Positions 1 to 5,602 of a stretch of 16,437 nucleotides of DNA are shown here, piece by piece (within the stretch, counting starts at the first letter, position 1; every line of letters begins with the position of its first letter). Position numbers and translations under genes: made by a program. The stretch lies in NCBI GenBank assembly GCA_043782425.1, contig JAYWAM010000125.1, forward strand, positions 1-16,437, in the 5' to 3' direction. This stretch comes from JAYWAM01 sp043782425 (GTDB lineage: Bacteria; Pseudomonadota; Gammaproteobacteria; Burkholderiales; Usitatibacteraceae). The notes below the pieces were generated by a model, which had not been told where the DNA came from, searched no databases, and saw nothing but the letters and a program-made list of their open reading frames with translations.

Positions 1-52
1 GCCAGTTTCTACCCACAATTCAGATTAATACTCAGCGTCTGAAATCGTCTGA

Positions 53-232
53 AATCGCCTTCGCCGCCAAATTTACGCGGATTTGGATCGCCGTTCACAT
101 GTGTCCGCATCGGTCGTGCGTGTGAACGAATACGGGGCGCCGCTTGCGCGTCGAACCCTGATTGAGCTGAAAGGCCGACTCCCCGCCGAACACGAGCCGA
201 TGACGGGTGGGCAGTTTGAGTTGATTGTTTGA
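53..232 (+). pseudogene. C-terminal remnant of an unidentified protein
   Basis: A 59-codon open stretch follows an in-frame TGA at 50-52 and ends at TGA 230-232. The conceptual peptide has ordinary protein character (charged and hydrophobic residues alternating, ending ...MTGGQFELIV) and is more convincing than the other frames. There is no start codon at its beginning, so it is either the tail of a broken gene or a short ORF starting at one of the internal GTG codons. A tandem copy of the 10-mer gtctgaaatc spans 38-57, right at the upstream break. I do not recognise the family. The antisense frame is also open but reads like a shadow. Confidence 0.3.
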
Positions 233-629
233 TTCTAAAAAGCCAAGCTCCTCGCGCAAGGCTCTGTGCAGTTACTGTTTCAGCCATAAATGTTTGGAAT
301 TCCTTACAGGGTAGATGGGGTGCCTATGTAATTGATTTTAAAATATACCGCACCCATATATTTTCGCGACACAAAAATGTGTTTACGCAAGATTTGACCC
401 CGCACTCTGACCCCGATTTGCCTCGCCGTGCAATCATCCTTACTAAAGCGGGCCGCTGGTGGATATATGAATATTTGTTTGCGAAAAATGACCGAGAAAA
501 TATTGAGGCCGATGAACTCGAGCAATTTCGAGAACTGGCCAAGACCTACGCTAAGCTAAACGACAAGAAATTGAGCAACTGATTGACAGCAACCACTTCG
601 TGGAGATATGCCATGGCAACAAAGATTAA
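229..629 (+). pseudogene. Decayed RelE/HigB-type toxin (disrupted and frameshifted)
   Basis: The frame open to TGA 580-582 carries pieces of the RelE-like toxin family usually encoded before XRE antitoxins (COG4737-type). An N-terminal DFKIYRTHIFSR (334-369) is followed, after a foreign-looking stretch, by RAIILTKAGRWWIYEYLFAKNDRENI (about 427-504), which matches the family's C-terminal core. The central part, which in this family carries a conserved Gly- and Arg-rich segment, is missing and replaced by about 18 residues covering the tttgacccc repeat at 393-414. A second lesion lies near 565-567. One missing base explains why the frame stops at 580. In the next frame the sequence continues EIEQLIDSNHFVEICHGNKD to TAA 627-629, which overlaps the antitoxin start by 17 nt as expected for such pairs. 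No ATG or GTG start lies in frame near the conserved N-terminus; only a TTG at 229 exists. The gene is almost certainly non-functional. Confidence 0.72.
393..414. repeat. Short tttgacccc...ctctgacccc motif inside the toxin remnant
   Basis: The 22-bp stretch holds two 'tgacccc' units separated by gcactc and sits where the toxin core should be. From memory, phrases of this kind (gggtcagagt..gggtcaaa) recur between genes in many proteobacteria, often near REP-associated tyrosine transposase genes. That association is recollection, not seen here. The gene damage around it suits insertion or recombination at a repeat. Confidence 0.35.
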
Positions 630-963
630 ATACAAAACTGGCGCGTTTGAGGCCATTCATTCGTCAGCAAGCGCGCTACATAAAGTAGGCGCCATCAATA
701 AAGCCACCATGCGAGACTTTGATATTGCTTGCTTGGCCGCGCTTGTGGAAATCAAACCTCAGCAGATAAAGAAAATTCGAGAACTTAACCACGTAAGCCA
801 GCCCATTTTTGCCCGTTACTTGAATACCAGCGAATCTACGGTACAGAAATGGGAGACAGGCGCCAAACGTCCGAGCGGCATGGCGCTCAAGTTACTTTCC
901 GTGATCAAAAAACACGGGCTTGATGTGTTGGCCGGATCCTCAATATTGCCGGGGCGAAAGTAA
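613..963 (+). CDS. XRE-family antitoxin (HigA-like), orphaned
   Basis: A 116-aa DNA-binding antitoxin of the COG2944-like helix-turn-helix type. The HTH lies at about residues 51-90 (RELNHVSQPIFARYLNTSES and TVQKWETGAKRPSG), the classic XRE pattern of recognition helix followed by W-E-x-G-x-x-x-P. Such proteins neutralise a RelE-like ribonuclease and autorepress the operon. I chose ATG 613 over the TTG at 583 because GGAG (602-605) sits 7 nt upstream and the family starts near MATKIKYK. The old toxin frame ends at 629, inside this gene. The protein shows no damage, so it outlived its partner and may now only repress DNA or act in trans. Its stop codon is directly followed by the gtggtctgtccc motif. 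Confidence 0.85.
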   Translation: MATKIKYKTGAFEAIHSSASALHKVGAINKATMRDFDIACLAALVEIKPQQIKKIRELNHVSQPIFARYLNTSESTVQKWETGAKRPSGMALKLLSVIKKHGLDVLAGSSILPGRK

Positions 964-965
964 TA

Positions 966-977
966 GTGGTCTGTCCC
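966..977. repeat. gtggtctgtccc motif (copy 1)
   Basis: A 12-bp motif just after the antitoxin stop. Its reverse complement recurs at 2977-2987 with 11 matching bases (ggacagaccac). Similar short motifs are, in my recollection, common dispersed intergenic sequences of proteobacteria; their role is unknown. Confidence 0.4.
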
Positions 978-987
978 TAATATCCTC

Positions 988-1458
988 TCAAGCAAGCAGC
1001 AATATCCAGCTTTCCCAAGCAGTGTCTGGCACGCCGCCGATGCCGCGATAGAAGGTTTGCGCCCGGGTATTGTCGGGCAACACATCCCACTTCAGGCGCG
1101 CGCAACCGCGCTCCTTTGCGTGCGCGACGACGGCCGCCATCAAAGTGTGCCCGACACCGAGACCGCGAGAAATTTCCCTGACGTACAGTTCCTTGAGCAC
1201 GAAGTTGGGTCGTAAGTCAAACGTGAATGACACCTTATAGACCACGGCATAGCCCAACAACTGGCCATCGCTCGTCTCGGCGAGAAGCGCGGCATATTGC
1301 GGCTCTGTGCCGCCACGCAAACCGCGCGCCAGTAAATCTTCTTCGGTTACGCGAAATTGGTCGATGTAGCGCTCGACGTGCGCCAGCTCACGCATCAGGA
1401 TGAGCAGTTTGGCTGCGTCAGACTCGCCCGCATGTCGTACGGAGTAGATGGTTTGCAT
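988..1458 (-). CDS. GNAT-family N-acetyltransferase
   Basis: A 156-aa acetyltransferase of the GNAT fold, which transfers acetyl from acetyl-CoA to an amine. The acetyl-CoA-binding motif A is LKELYVREISRGLGVGHTLM (about residues 88-107), with the R98-x-x-G101-x-G103 pyrophosphate loop. The N-terminal part (VRHAGESDAAKLLILMREL) and the C-terminal motif B (NTRAQTFYRGIGG) are also typical. The layout resembles diamine/spermidine acetyltransferases, but the substrate cannot be read from sequence. The start ATG lies 6 nt downstream of the rhodanese stop, so the two are co-transcribed and probably translationally coupled; no strong Shine-Dalgarno is present. Confidence 0.88.
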   Translation of the reverse strand: MQTIYSVRHAGESDAAKLLILMRELAHVERYIDQFRVTEEDLLARGLRGGTEPQYAALLAETSDGQLLGYAVVYKVSFTFDLRPNFVLKELYVREISRGLGVGHTLMAAVVAHAKERGCARLKWDVLPDNTRAQTFYRGIGGVPDTAWESWILLLA

Positions 1459-1464
1459 CGTCGC

Positions 1465-1872
1465 TCAGGCTGCTGCATGTGCTGAAGTTTCCAGCGCGAA
1501 GCCTTCGTCCATCCAGCCGGTGATACCACCGGGCATGATTTTGACAGAGCGCCCGAGCTGTGCCAGTTTAATAGCCGCGCGCGCTGCGCCATTGCAGTGT
1601 GGGCCGGCGCAATAGGTTACGAACATAGTATTGGTCGGATACTCGGCCAACTTAGATCCGATGATCTTGCCGTGCGGCAAATGGATCGCACCTGGAATGT
1701 GGCCTGTAGCAAATTGGTCCGGCCCGCGTACGTCGAGCAAGACAAAATCGTGCGCGCCAGTTTTGAGCGCGTGGTGTACATCCCAGCAATCCGTTTCGAA
1801 TTGAAGTATCGATTCAAAATGGGCAAGGGCGACTGCGCTTTGGGCTGCTGTTACTTCGGTAACGATAGACAT
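1465..1872 (-). CDS. Rhodanese-domain sulfurtransferase
   Basis: A 135-aa single-domain rhodanese, a cytosolic sulfur carrier that forms a persulfide on its active-site cysteine. The N-terminal LLDVRGPDQFATGHIPGAIHLP (residues about 45-66) is the CH2A-type signature. The active-site loop is C88-AGPH-C93-NGAARAA, so Cys88 is the predicted catalytic residue with a second Cys in the loop. The C-terminal GGITGWMDEG motif is also typical. About 30 N-terminal residues precede the domain, and there is no signal peptide. It is the first gene of the rhodanese-GNAT operon and is divergent from the FtrA-like regulator, 96 bp away, a pairing that suggests regulation by it. Confidence 0.9.
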   Translation of the reverse strand: MSIVTEVTAAQSAVALAHFESILQFETDCWDVHHALKTGAHDFVLLDVRGPDQFATGHIPGAIHLPHGKIIGSKLAEYPTNTMFVTYCAGPHCNGAARAAIKLAQLGRSVKIMPGGITGWMDEGFALETSAHAAA

Positions 1873-1968
1873 GGACAGACTCTTATTGGGTTGGTGTAAG
1901 AAAAATTATCGCAGCAGTCAATTTACTTCCATAGTGGCGTAAACGACAATATACGGTAAGATCGCGCC

Positions 1969-2925
1969 ATGAAAAAACACCTCGTCGTTGCGCTCGTTTA
2001 TGACCAGCTCTGTACTTTTGAATTCGGTTGTACAGTGGAACTGTTCGCGCTGGAGCGCCCCGAGTTGGGTGTGAATTGGTATGACTTTGCGGTTTGCGCG
2101 ACCGAGACGGGACCGATCCGTGCGGCAGGCGGGGTCACTATTTCGGCGCCGTATCCGCTCGACTTGCTAGACAACGCCAATACCATTGTGATTCCGGGCT
2201 GGCGCGATGCCGACGAATTGCCGCCTGCGCCCGTGCTCAACAAGATTCGCGCCGCCTACGAACGAGGTGCGCGCCTGTGTTCTATTTGCTCTGGAGTGTT
2301 TGTTCTGGCTGCGTCCGGGGTGTTAGACGGCATGCACGCGACCACGCACTGGCGCTATGCCGAGCGCTTGGCGCGGCGTTACCCGGCCATCAAAGTGCAG
2401 GCCGACGCCCTGTACGTCGATGCAGGACAAATTATCACGTCCGCTGGCTCGGCGGCCGGGCTCGACATGCTGCTGCATCTTGTGCGTCGGGATTACGGCG
2501 CCAAGATTGGCAATATGGTGGCGCAGCGTCTCGTCGTTGCGCCACATAGGGAGGGCGGGCAGGCGCAGTTTGTGCCACGTCCGATGGCGCACGATGAAAC
2601 GGGCAGGCTGGCGAAACTGATGGACTGGCTGCGCGCCCACCCAGCCCTGCCGCATACGATCACATCGATGGCGCAGCAGGCCTTGATGAGTCCGCGTACC
2701 TTACAGCGCCAGTTTCACGAGGCAACAGGACTGGGGCCGACAGAATGGCTGATTCATGAGCGCGTTGCTATCGTCAAAGACCTACTGGAGATGCCCGAAA
2801 TTCCGTTGGTACAGGTTGCCGAGTTGGCAGGATTTGGCTCGGAGGAGTCACTACGGCGTCACTTTCGCCGACTCGTCGCGACCAGCCCTGGAGCGTATCG
2901 GCGCCGATTCAACAGTGATGCATGA
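1969..2925 (+). CDS. ftrA: GlxA/FtrA-family AraC-type transcriptional regulator
   Basis: A 318-aa regulator with an N-terminal DJ-1/PfpI-like class I amidotransferase domain (about 1-190) and a C-terminal AraC DNA-binding domain (about 215-315). The nucleophile-elbow region is CSICSGVFVLAASGVLDG, with C107-S-G, and a following H127-W. In this family the domain is thought to sense a ligand rather than act as an enzyme. Two HTH units are visible: ITSMAQQALMSPRTLQRQFH (231-250) and VQVAELAGFGSEESLRRHF (281-299). Length and architecture match FtrA-type regulators. The start is supported by GGTAAG (1955-1960) 8 nt before ATG. It is divergent from rhodanese-GNAT; the ftrA symbol is by family similarity only. 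Confidence 0.86.
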   Translation: MKKHLVVALVYDQLCTFEFGCTVELFALERPELGVNWYDFAVCATETGPIRAAGGVTISAPYPLDLLDNANTIVIPGWRDADELPPAPVLNKIRAAYERGARLCSICSGVFVLAASGVLDGMHATTHWRYAERLARRYPAIKVQADALYVDAGQIITSAGSAAGLDMLLHLVRRDYGAKIGNMVAQRLVVAPHREGGQAQFVPRPMAHDETGRLAKLMDWLRAHPALPHTITSMAQQALMSPRTLQRQFHEATGLGPTEWLIHERVAIVKDLLEMPEIPLVQVAELAGFGSEESLRRHFRRLVATSPGAYRRRFNSDA

Positions 2926-2976
2926 GCGTCTCGCCGGAGTCAATGATGTTGCATTAGAATCCATCATACCAACCAA

Positions 2977-2987
2977 GGACAGACCAC
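2977..2987. repeat. ggacagaccac motif (copy 2, inverted relative to copy 1)
   Basis: An 11-bp sequence that is the reverse complement of 967-977's neighbourhood motif gtggtctgtcc. It lies in the 148-bp gap between the FtrA-like regulator and the methyltransferase. The two copies face each other around the GNAT-rhodanese-ftrA module. Confidence 0.4.
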
Positions 2988-3039
2988 GATTGTTTGCCAT
3001 ACAAACCCGCACAAACCGCATAACGGGCTACAAATATTT

Positions 3040-3068
3040 TTGTGTTGGCTAACGCAGACTACTAAAAT
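3040..3068 (+). promoter_or_regulatory. Candidate promoter for the methyltransferase, implying a leaderless mRNA
   Basis: TTGTGT (3040-3045) and TAAAAT (3063-3068) are separated by 17 bp. The -10 box matches consensus in 5 of 6 positions. Transcription would begin about 6-8 nt after the box, that is at or next to the ATG at 3074. No Shine-Dalgarno sequence lies before that ATG, which is consistent. Confidence 0.45.
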
Positions 3069-3073
3069 GAATC

Positions 3074-4066
3074 ATGAATAAACGAATTGACCTTGGTTTA
3101 TTAACCGCCGATCCCGTTCAGTGGCTGCCGCCGGAAATCGGTGAGATCACCAACCATCAAACCGACTTACCGCGGATTGCGCGAGACCCTAAGCTCACGG
3201 CATTGATAGGGGCCCAGCTTTCTCAAATCCCGACGACTCATGATCTGTATCGCCGTGATTCGCGCGCTGTTGATTTTCTCCTTCCAAACAGCGTGCACCT
3301 TGTTGTCACTTCCCCGCCGTACTGGACATTGAAGGAGTACAACCCTAGCGATGGTCAGATGGGGTTTATCGAAGACTATGAAATGTTTCTCACGGAGTTG
3401 GATCGTGTTTGGCAAGCTTGCTATGACGCCCTCGTGCCTGGAGGACGTGTCGTGTGCGTGGTCGGCGATGTTTGTCTTTCGCGCCGCAAGAATGCGGGAG
3501 AGCACGTCGTGGTGCCGCTGCACGCATCCATCCAGGAGCATTGCCGCGCCATTGGCTTTAATAACCTGGCGCCGATTATTTGGCACAAAATCGCCAACGC
3601 CGCCTACGAGGCCACCGGAAACGGGGGAGGTTTTCTCGGCAAACCTTACGAACCGAATAGCGTAATCAAGAACGACATCGAATTCATACTGATGCAGCGC
3701 AAGCCGGGCGGGTATCGTAGTCCATCCGTGGCGACGCGCATCCTAAGTGTTATTTCTGCCGAAAATCACGCGACGTGGTTCCAGCAAATCTGGACAGGCG
3801 TAACCGGCGCCTCGACCAAGCGCCATCCTGCGCCTTACCCGCTGGAGTTGGCCGAACGACTCATTCGGATGTTCAGCTTCGTGGGTGATACCGTGCTCGA
3901 CCCCTTCATGGGAACGGCAACCACAAACATTGCCGCAGCCAAGTGGGGACGCAGCAGCATCGGTATCGAAGTCGATCCGCATTATTTCGAAATGTCTGCC
4001 AAGCGAATCGAGAACGAAATCCCGAAGCTGTTTTCTGGTCATTCGATCCGCTTGCATCCGGCATAG
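3074..4066 (+). CDS. Type II DNA methyltransferase, beta class (TSPPYW)
   Basis: A 330-aa amino-methyltransferase that modifies a base in the recognition site using S-adenosylmethionine. The catalytic motif IV is TSPPYW (residues 79-84) and the SAM-binding motif I is DPFMGT (276-281), followed by IGIEVDPHYFEMSAKRI. Catalytic motif first and SAM motif near the C-terminus is the beta-class order. S-P-P-Y is mostly found in cytosine-N4 enzymes, whereas D/N-P-P-Y marks adenine-N6 enzymes, so m4C is the more likely product, though motif-based calls can fail. The target-recognition region lies between the motifs, about residues 130-270. The gene is followed after 11 nt by a PaeR7I/XhoI-like endonuclease, making a restriction-modification pair in which this protein protects the host. 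No controller (C) protein gene is present. Confidence 0.92.
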   Translation: MNKRIDLGLLTADPVQWLPPEIGEITNHQTDLPRIARDPKLTALIGAQLSQIPTTHDLYRRDSRAVDFLLPNSVHLVVTSPPYWTLKEYNPSDGQMGFIEDYEMFLTELDRVWQACYDALVPGGRVVCVVGDVCLSRRKNAGEHVVVPLHASIQEHCRAIGFNNLAPIIWHKIANAAYEATGNGGGFLGKPYEPNSVIKNDIEFILMQRKPGGYRSPSVATRILSVISAENHATWFQQIWTGVTGASTKRHPAPYPLELAERLIRMFSFVGDTVLDPFMGTATTNIAAAKWGRSSIGIEVDPHYFEMSAKRIENEIPKLFSGHSIRLHPA

Positions 4067-4077
4067 AAAGAAAATCC

Positions 4078-4812
4078 GTGATCGACGTAGAAAAACAGCT
4101 TGGGCAAGCGGTTAAACATTTTTGGCAAACGCGCGGCAAGCAGCACAAACGGCAAGGATTAGTTACCGGCACAAAAGATGCCGGAAATCGCGCCGCCGTG
4201 ACCGAAGGAAAGCACGCAGATGGCTTTGTGAAGCTCATCGCTGCTATTCTTAAGGACGCCGGGCTGGAAGATGTATGCATTCGTACATCGATAAAGAAGC
4301 ATCGCACCTTGCCCGGTTTTTTTCGTCCGACCAAAGAATGGGATTTGGTTGTGGTCTCGGGCGATGAACTGTTGGCCGCCATTGAGGTGAAGTCGCAAGT
4401 AGGCAGCTTCGGCAACAACTTCAACAATCGAGTCGAAGAAGCGCTTGGCAACGCAACCGACTTTTGGGCTGCCTATAGCAAGGGGGCCTATAAGCCATCC
4501 CAAAGACCGTGGCTCGGCTACCTTTTCATGCTTGAGGAACACGAAACATCCTTTCGGCCAACAAGGCGCGTCGAGTTGGCACCATTTCAAGTGGATGAGG
4601 AGTTTCAGACGCTGAGCTACGCAAAGCGCTATGAGTTGGTGTGCGAACGCCTGGTGCGCGAACGCTTATACGATGCTGCGTGTTTCTTTACCTCGGATGC
4701 AAAACAAGGCGCCAAGGGACAATACGTTGAGCCGAACAAGGAACTCAGCATTCTCAATTTCGCCATTTCCTTGCACGCGCGCGCGGCGGCGTTTGCGAAT
4801 CTGAAAGGCTAA
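4078..4812 (+). CDS. Type II restriction endonuclease, PaeR7I/XhoI family
   Basis: A 244-aa nuclease close to the length of PaeR7I (about 246 aa). Family-diagnostic stretches are visible: GTKDAGNRAAVTEGKHADGF (31-50), LPGFFRPTKEWDLVVV (78-93), AIEVKSQVGSFGNNFNNR (101-118) and RPWLGYLFMLEE (133-144). The PD-(D/E)xK catalytic set is probably D89 with E103-V-K105. Family members cut CTCGAG, so that is the predicted target; this is inferred from homology. The frame is open further upstream, but GTG 4078 gives the family-like start (MIDVEKQLGQAVKHFW) and avoids overlap with the methyltransferase. A GAAAG lies about 7 nt before it. Methyltransferase-first order lets protection precede cutting. The motifs look intact, so activity is likely. 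Confidence 0.93.
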   Translation: MIDVEKQLGQAVKHFWQTRGKQHKRQGLVTGTKDAGNRAAVTEGKHADGFVKLIAAILKDAGLEDVCIRTSIKKHRTLPGFFRPTKEWDLVVVSGDELLAAIEVKSQVGSFGNNFNNRVEEALGNATDFWAAYSKGAYKPSQRPWLGYLFMLEEHETSFRPTRRVELAPFQVDEEFQTLSYAKRYELVCERLVRERLYDAACFFTSDAKQGAKGQYVEPNKELSILNFAISLHARAAAFANLKG

Positions 4813-4827
4813 ACAAGAGCGTATTTG

Positions 4828-4973
4828 TTAAGGAAACCCTGAACAAGCCCTGATTTGTCATTCCCGTGAAAACGGGAATCCATGTTTTGTAAGAGAAAAT
4901 GGTTCCCCGCTGTAGCCTGCCCTCGAATGCTTTAATCGGGGGCGGGGAAGACACTTGTTTAGGGATTCCTTAA
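4828..4973. repeat. MITE-like fold-back element A
   Basis: The ends are a 20-bp inverted repeat, 4828-4847 against 4954-4973, with 18 of 20 matches (outer bases ttaagg...ccttaa). Inside are two smaller inverted repeats: an 8-bp stem with a GAAA loop at 4860-4879 (attcccgt/acgggaat) and ttccccgc/gcggggaa at 4903-4910 and 4942-4949. The inner hairpin resembles the 'attcccgcgaaagcgggaat' repeats widespread in proteobacteria. No ORF of substance is present. It may also serve as a transcription end for the restriction operon. Confidence 0.65.
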
Positions 4974-5041
4974 CTTCATTCCACATTCTGAATAGATTTT
5001 GTCTTGACAGAGTTGGAAGGATGACGATCCAGCAATATGAT

Positions 5042-5168
5042 CCACCCTCTCCCCCTGCCCTTGCAGGGCGCGCTGCTCACTGCATTGAGCAGCCGTTGGG
5101 TGGGCGTGCCGCATGCGGCACGAAACCCCCACCCAACCCTCTCCAGCTCGCGGGCGAGGGGAGTGTGG
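5042..5168. repeat. Fold-back element B with nested palindromes
   Basis: The outer ends are imperfectly complementary: ccaccctctccccctgccc near 5042 and gggcgaggggagtgtgg near 5168. Nested inside are ccctgc/gcaggg (5053-5058, 5063-5068), gctgctca/tgagcagc (5072-5079, 5086-5093) and the perfect 16-bp palindrome gtgccgcatgcggcac (5106-5121). It is a compact, GC-rich, structured intergenic repeat. Conceptual translations here are proline-rich artefacts. Together with element A it occupies most of the 4813-5189 non-coding gap; the 68 bp between them show nothing clear. Confidence 0.55.
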
Positions 5169-5189
5169 TTGTAAAAATTCGAATATCAA

Positions 5190-5417
5190 TCAGCCCGTCG
5201 TCGCGCGGCTCCCCGCTGTCGGCACGCCTAATTTGAGAAGAATTTTTTCCAGCGGACAGAAGCAAGTGAATCCACTATGAAACAGGTTCACGCCGACAAA
5301 TGCGGTGAGCCACAAAAAATGTTTGCTTACAAAAATCGGGCTGGCTTCGACGCCGAGGGCGAGCGATAGCACAATGAATGCGCCGGCAAAAATACGGATG
5401 AGTCGTTCAGTGTTCAT
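5190..5417 (-). CDS. YgaP-like DUF2892 small membrane protein
   Basis: A 75-aa inner-membrane protein of the YgaP transmembrane-domain family (DUF2892). It has two predicted helices (about residues 8-24 and 34-51) and the family tail FTCFCPLEKILLKLGV, here with two cysteines, C52 and C54. In YgaP the same domain anchors a rhodanese; here it stands alone. The start at 5417 is clear: AGGAG (plus-strand 5423-5427) lies 5 nt before ATG. The longer upstream ORF extension to 5630 runs through the inverted repeat and is rejected. It is the last gene of the efflux operon, 169 bp after the pump, and may link the operon to sulfur or redox stress. Confidence 0.85.
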   Translation of the reverse strand: MNTERLIRIFAGAFIVLSLALGVEASPIFVSKHFLWLTAFVGVNLFHSGFTCFCPLEKILLKLGVPTAGSRATTG

Positions 5418-5441
5418 GAAATCTCCTGGGGTTGGTCGGTT

Positions 5442-5602
5442 AGGAGCCGAGAAATAATAAGTTGGACAATTGTGGGTGCGCTGGCGGGATGCGATGCAAG
5501 ACGCCGGGCGCGCCGCATGGCCGCTCCCTGCAAGCGACCGGCAACGCCGCAGCGCGCCCGTCAGTGCGGCCAGAATGTTCAAGTTATTATTTCTCGGCTC
5601 CT
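5442..5602. repeat. 161-bp segment bounded by perfect 19-bp inverted repeats
   Basis: aggagccgagaaataataa at 5442-5460 is exactly complementary to 5584-5602. Similarity continues inward for about 8 more bases with two mismatches. A second inverted pair lies inside: cgggcgcgccgc (5505-5516) and gcagcgcgcccg (5549-5560), 11 of 12. The right arm encodes the last codons and the stop of the RND pump (G-A-E-K-stop); the left arm ends 24 nt before the DUF2892 ATG. The transcript could form a very long stem. It looks like an inverted duplication of the pump's 3' end or a mobile fold-back. It has no T-run like an intrinsic terminator. Confidence 0.75.

Noticed and set aside
3943..4077. Longer N-terminus for the endonuclease
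   Set aside because: It would overlap the end of the methyltransferase; family alignment from memory starts near GTG 4078.
4860..4879. CRISPR-like repeat
   Set aside because: Single hairpin inside a fold-back element; no regularly spaced repeats occur anywhere in the window.
4955..5236. 93-aa plus-strand ORF
   Set aside because: It runs through fold-back element B; the proline-rich translation is an artefact of the repeat and there is no ribosome-binding site.
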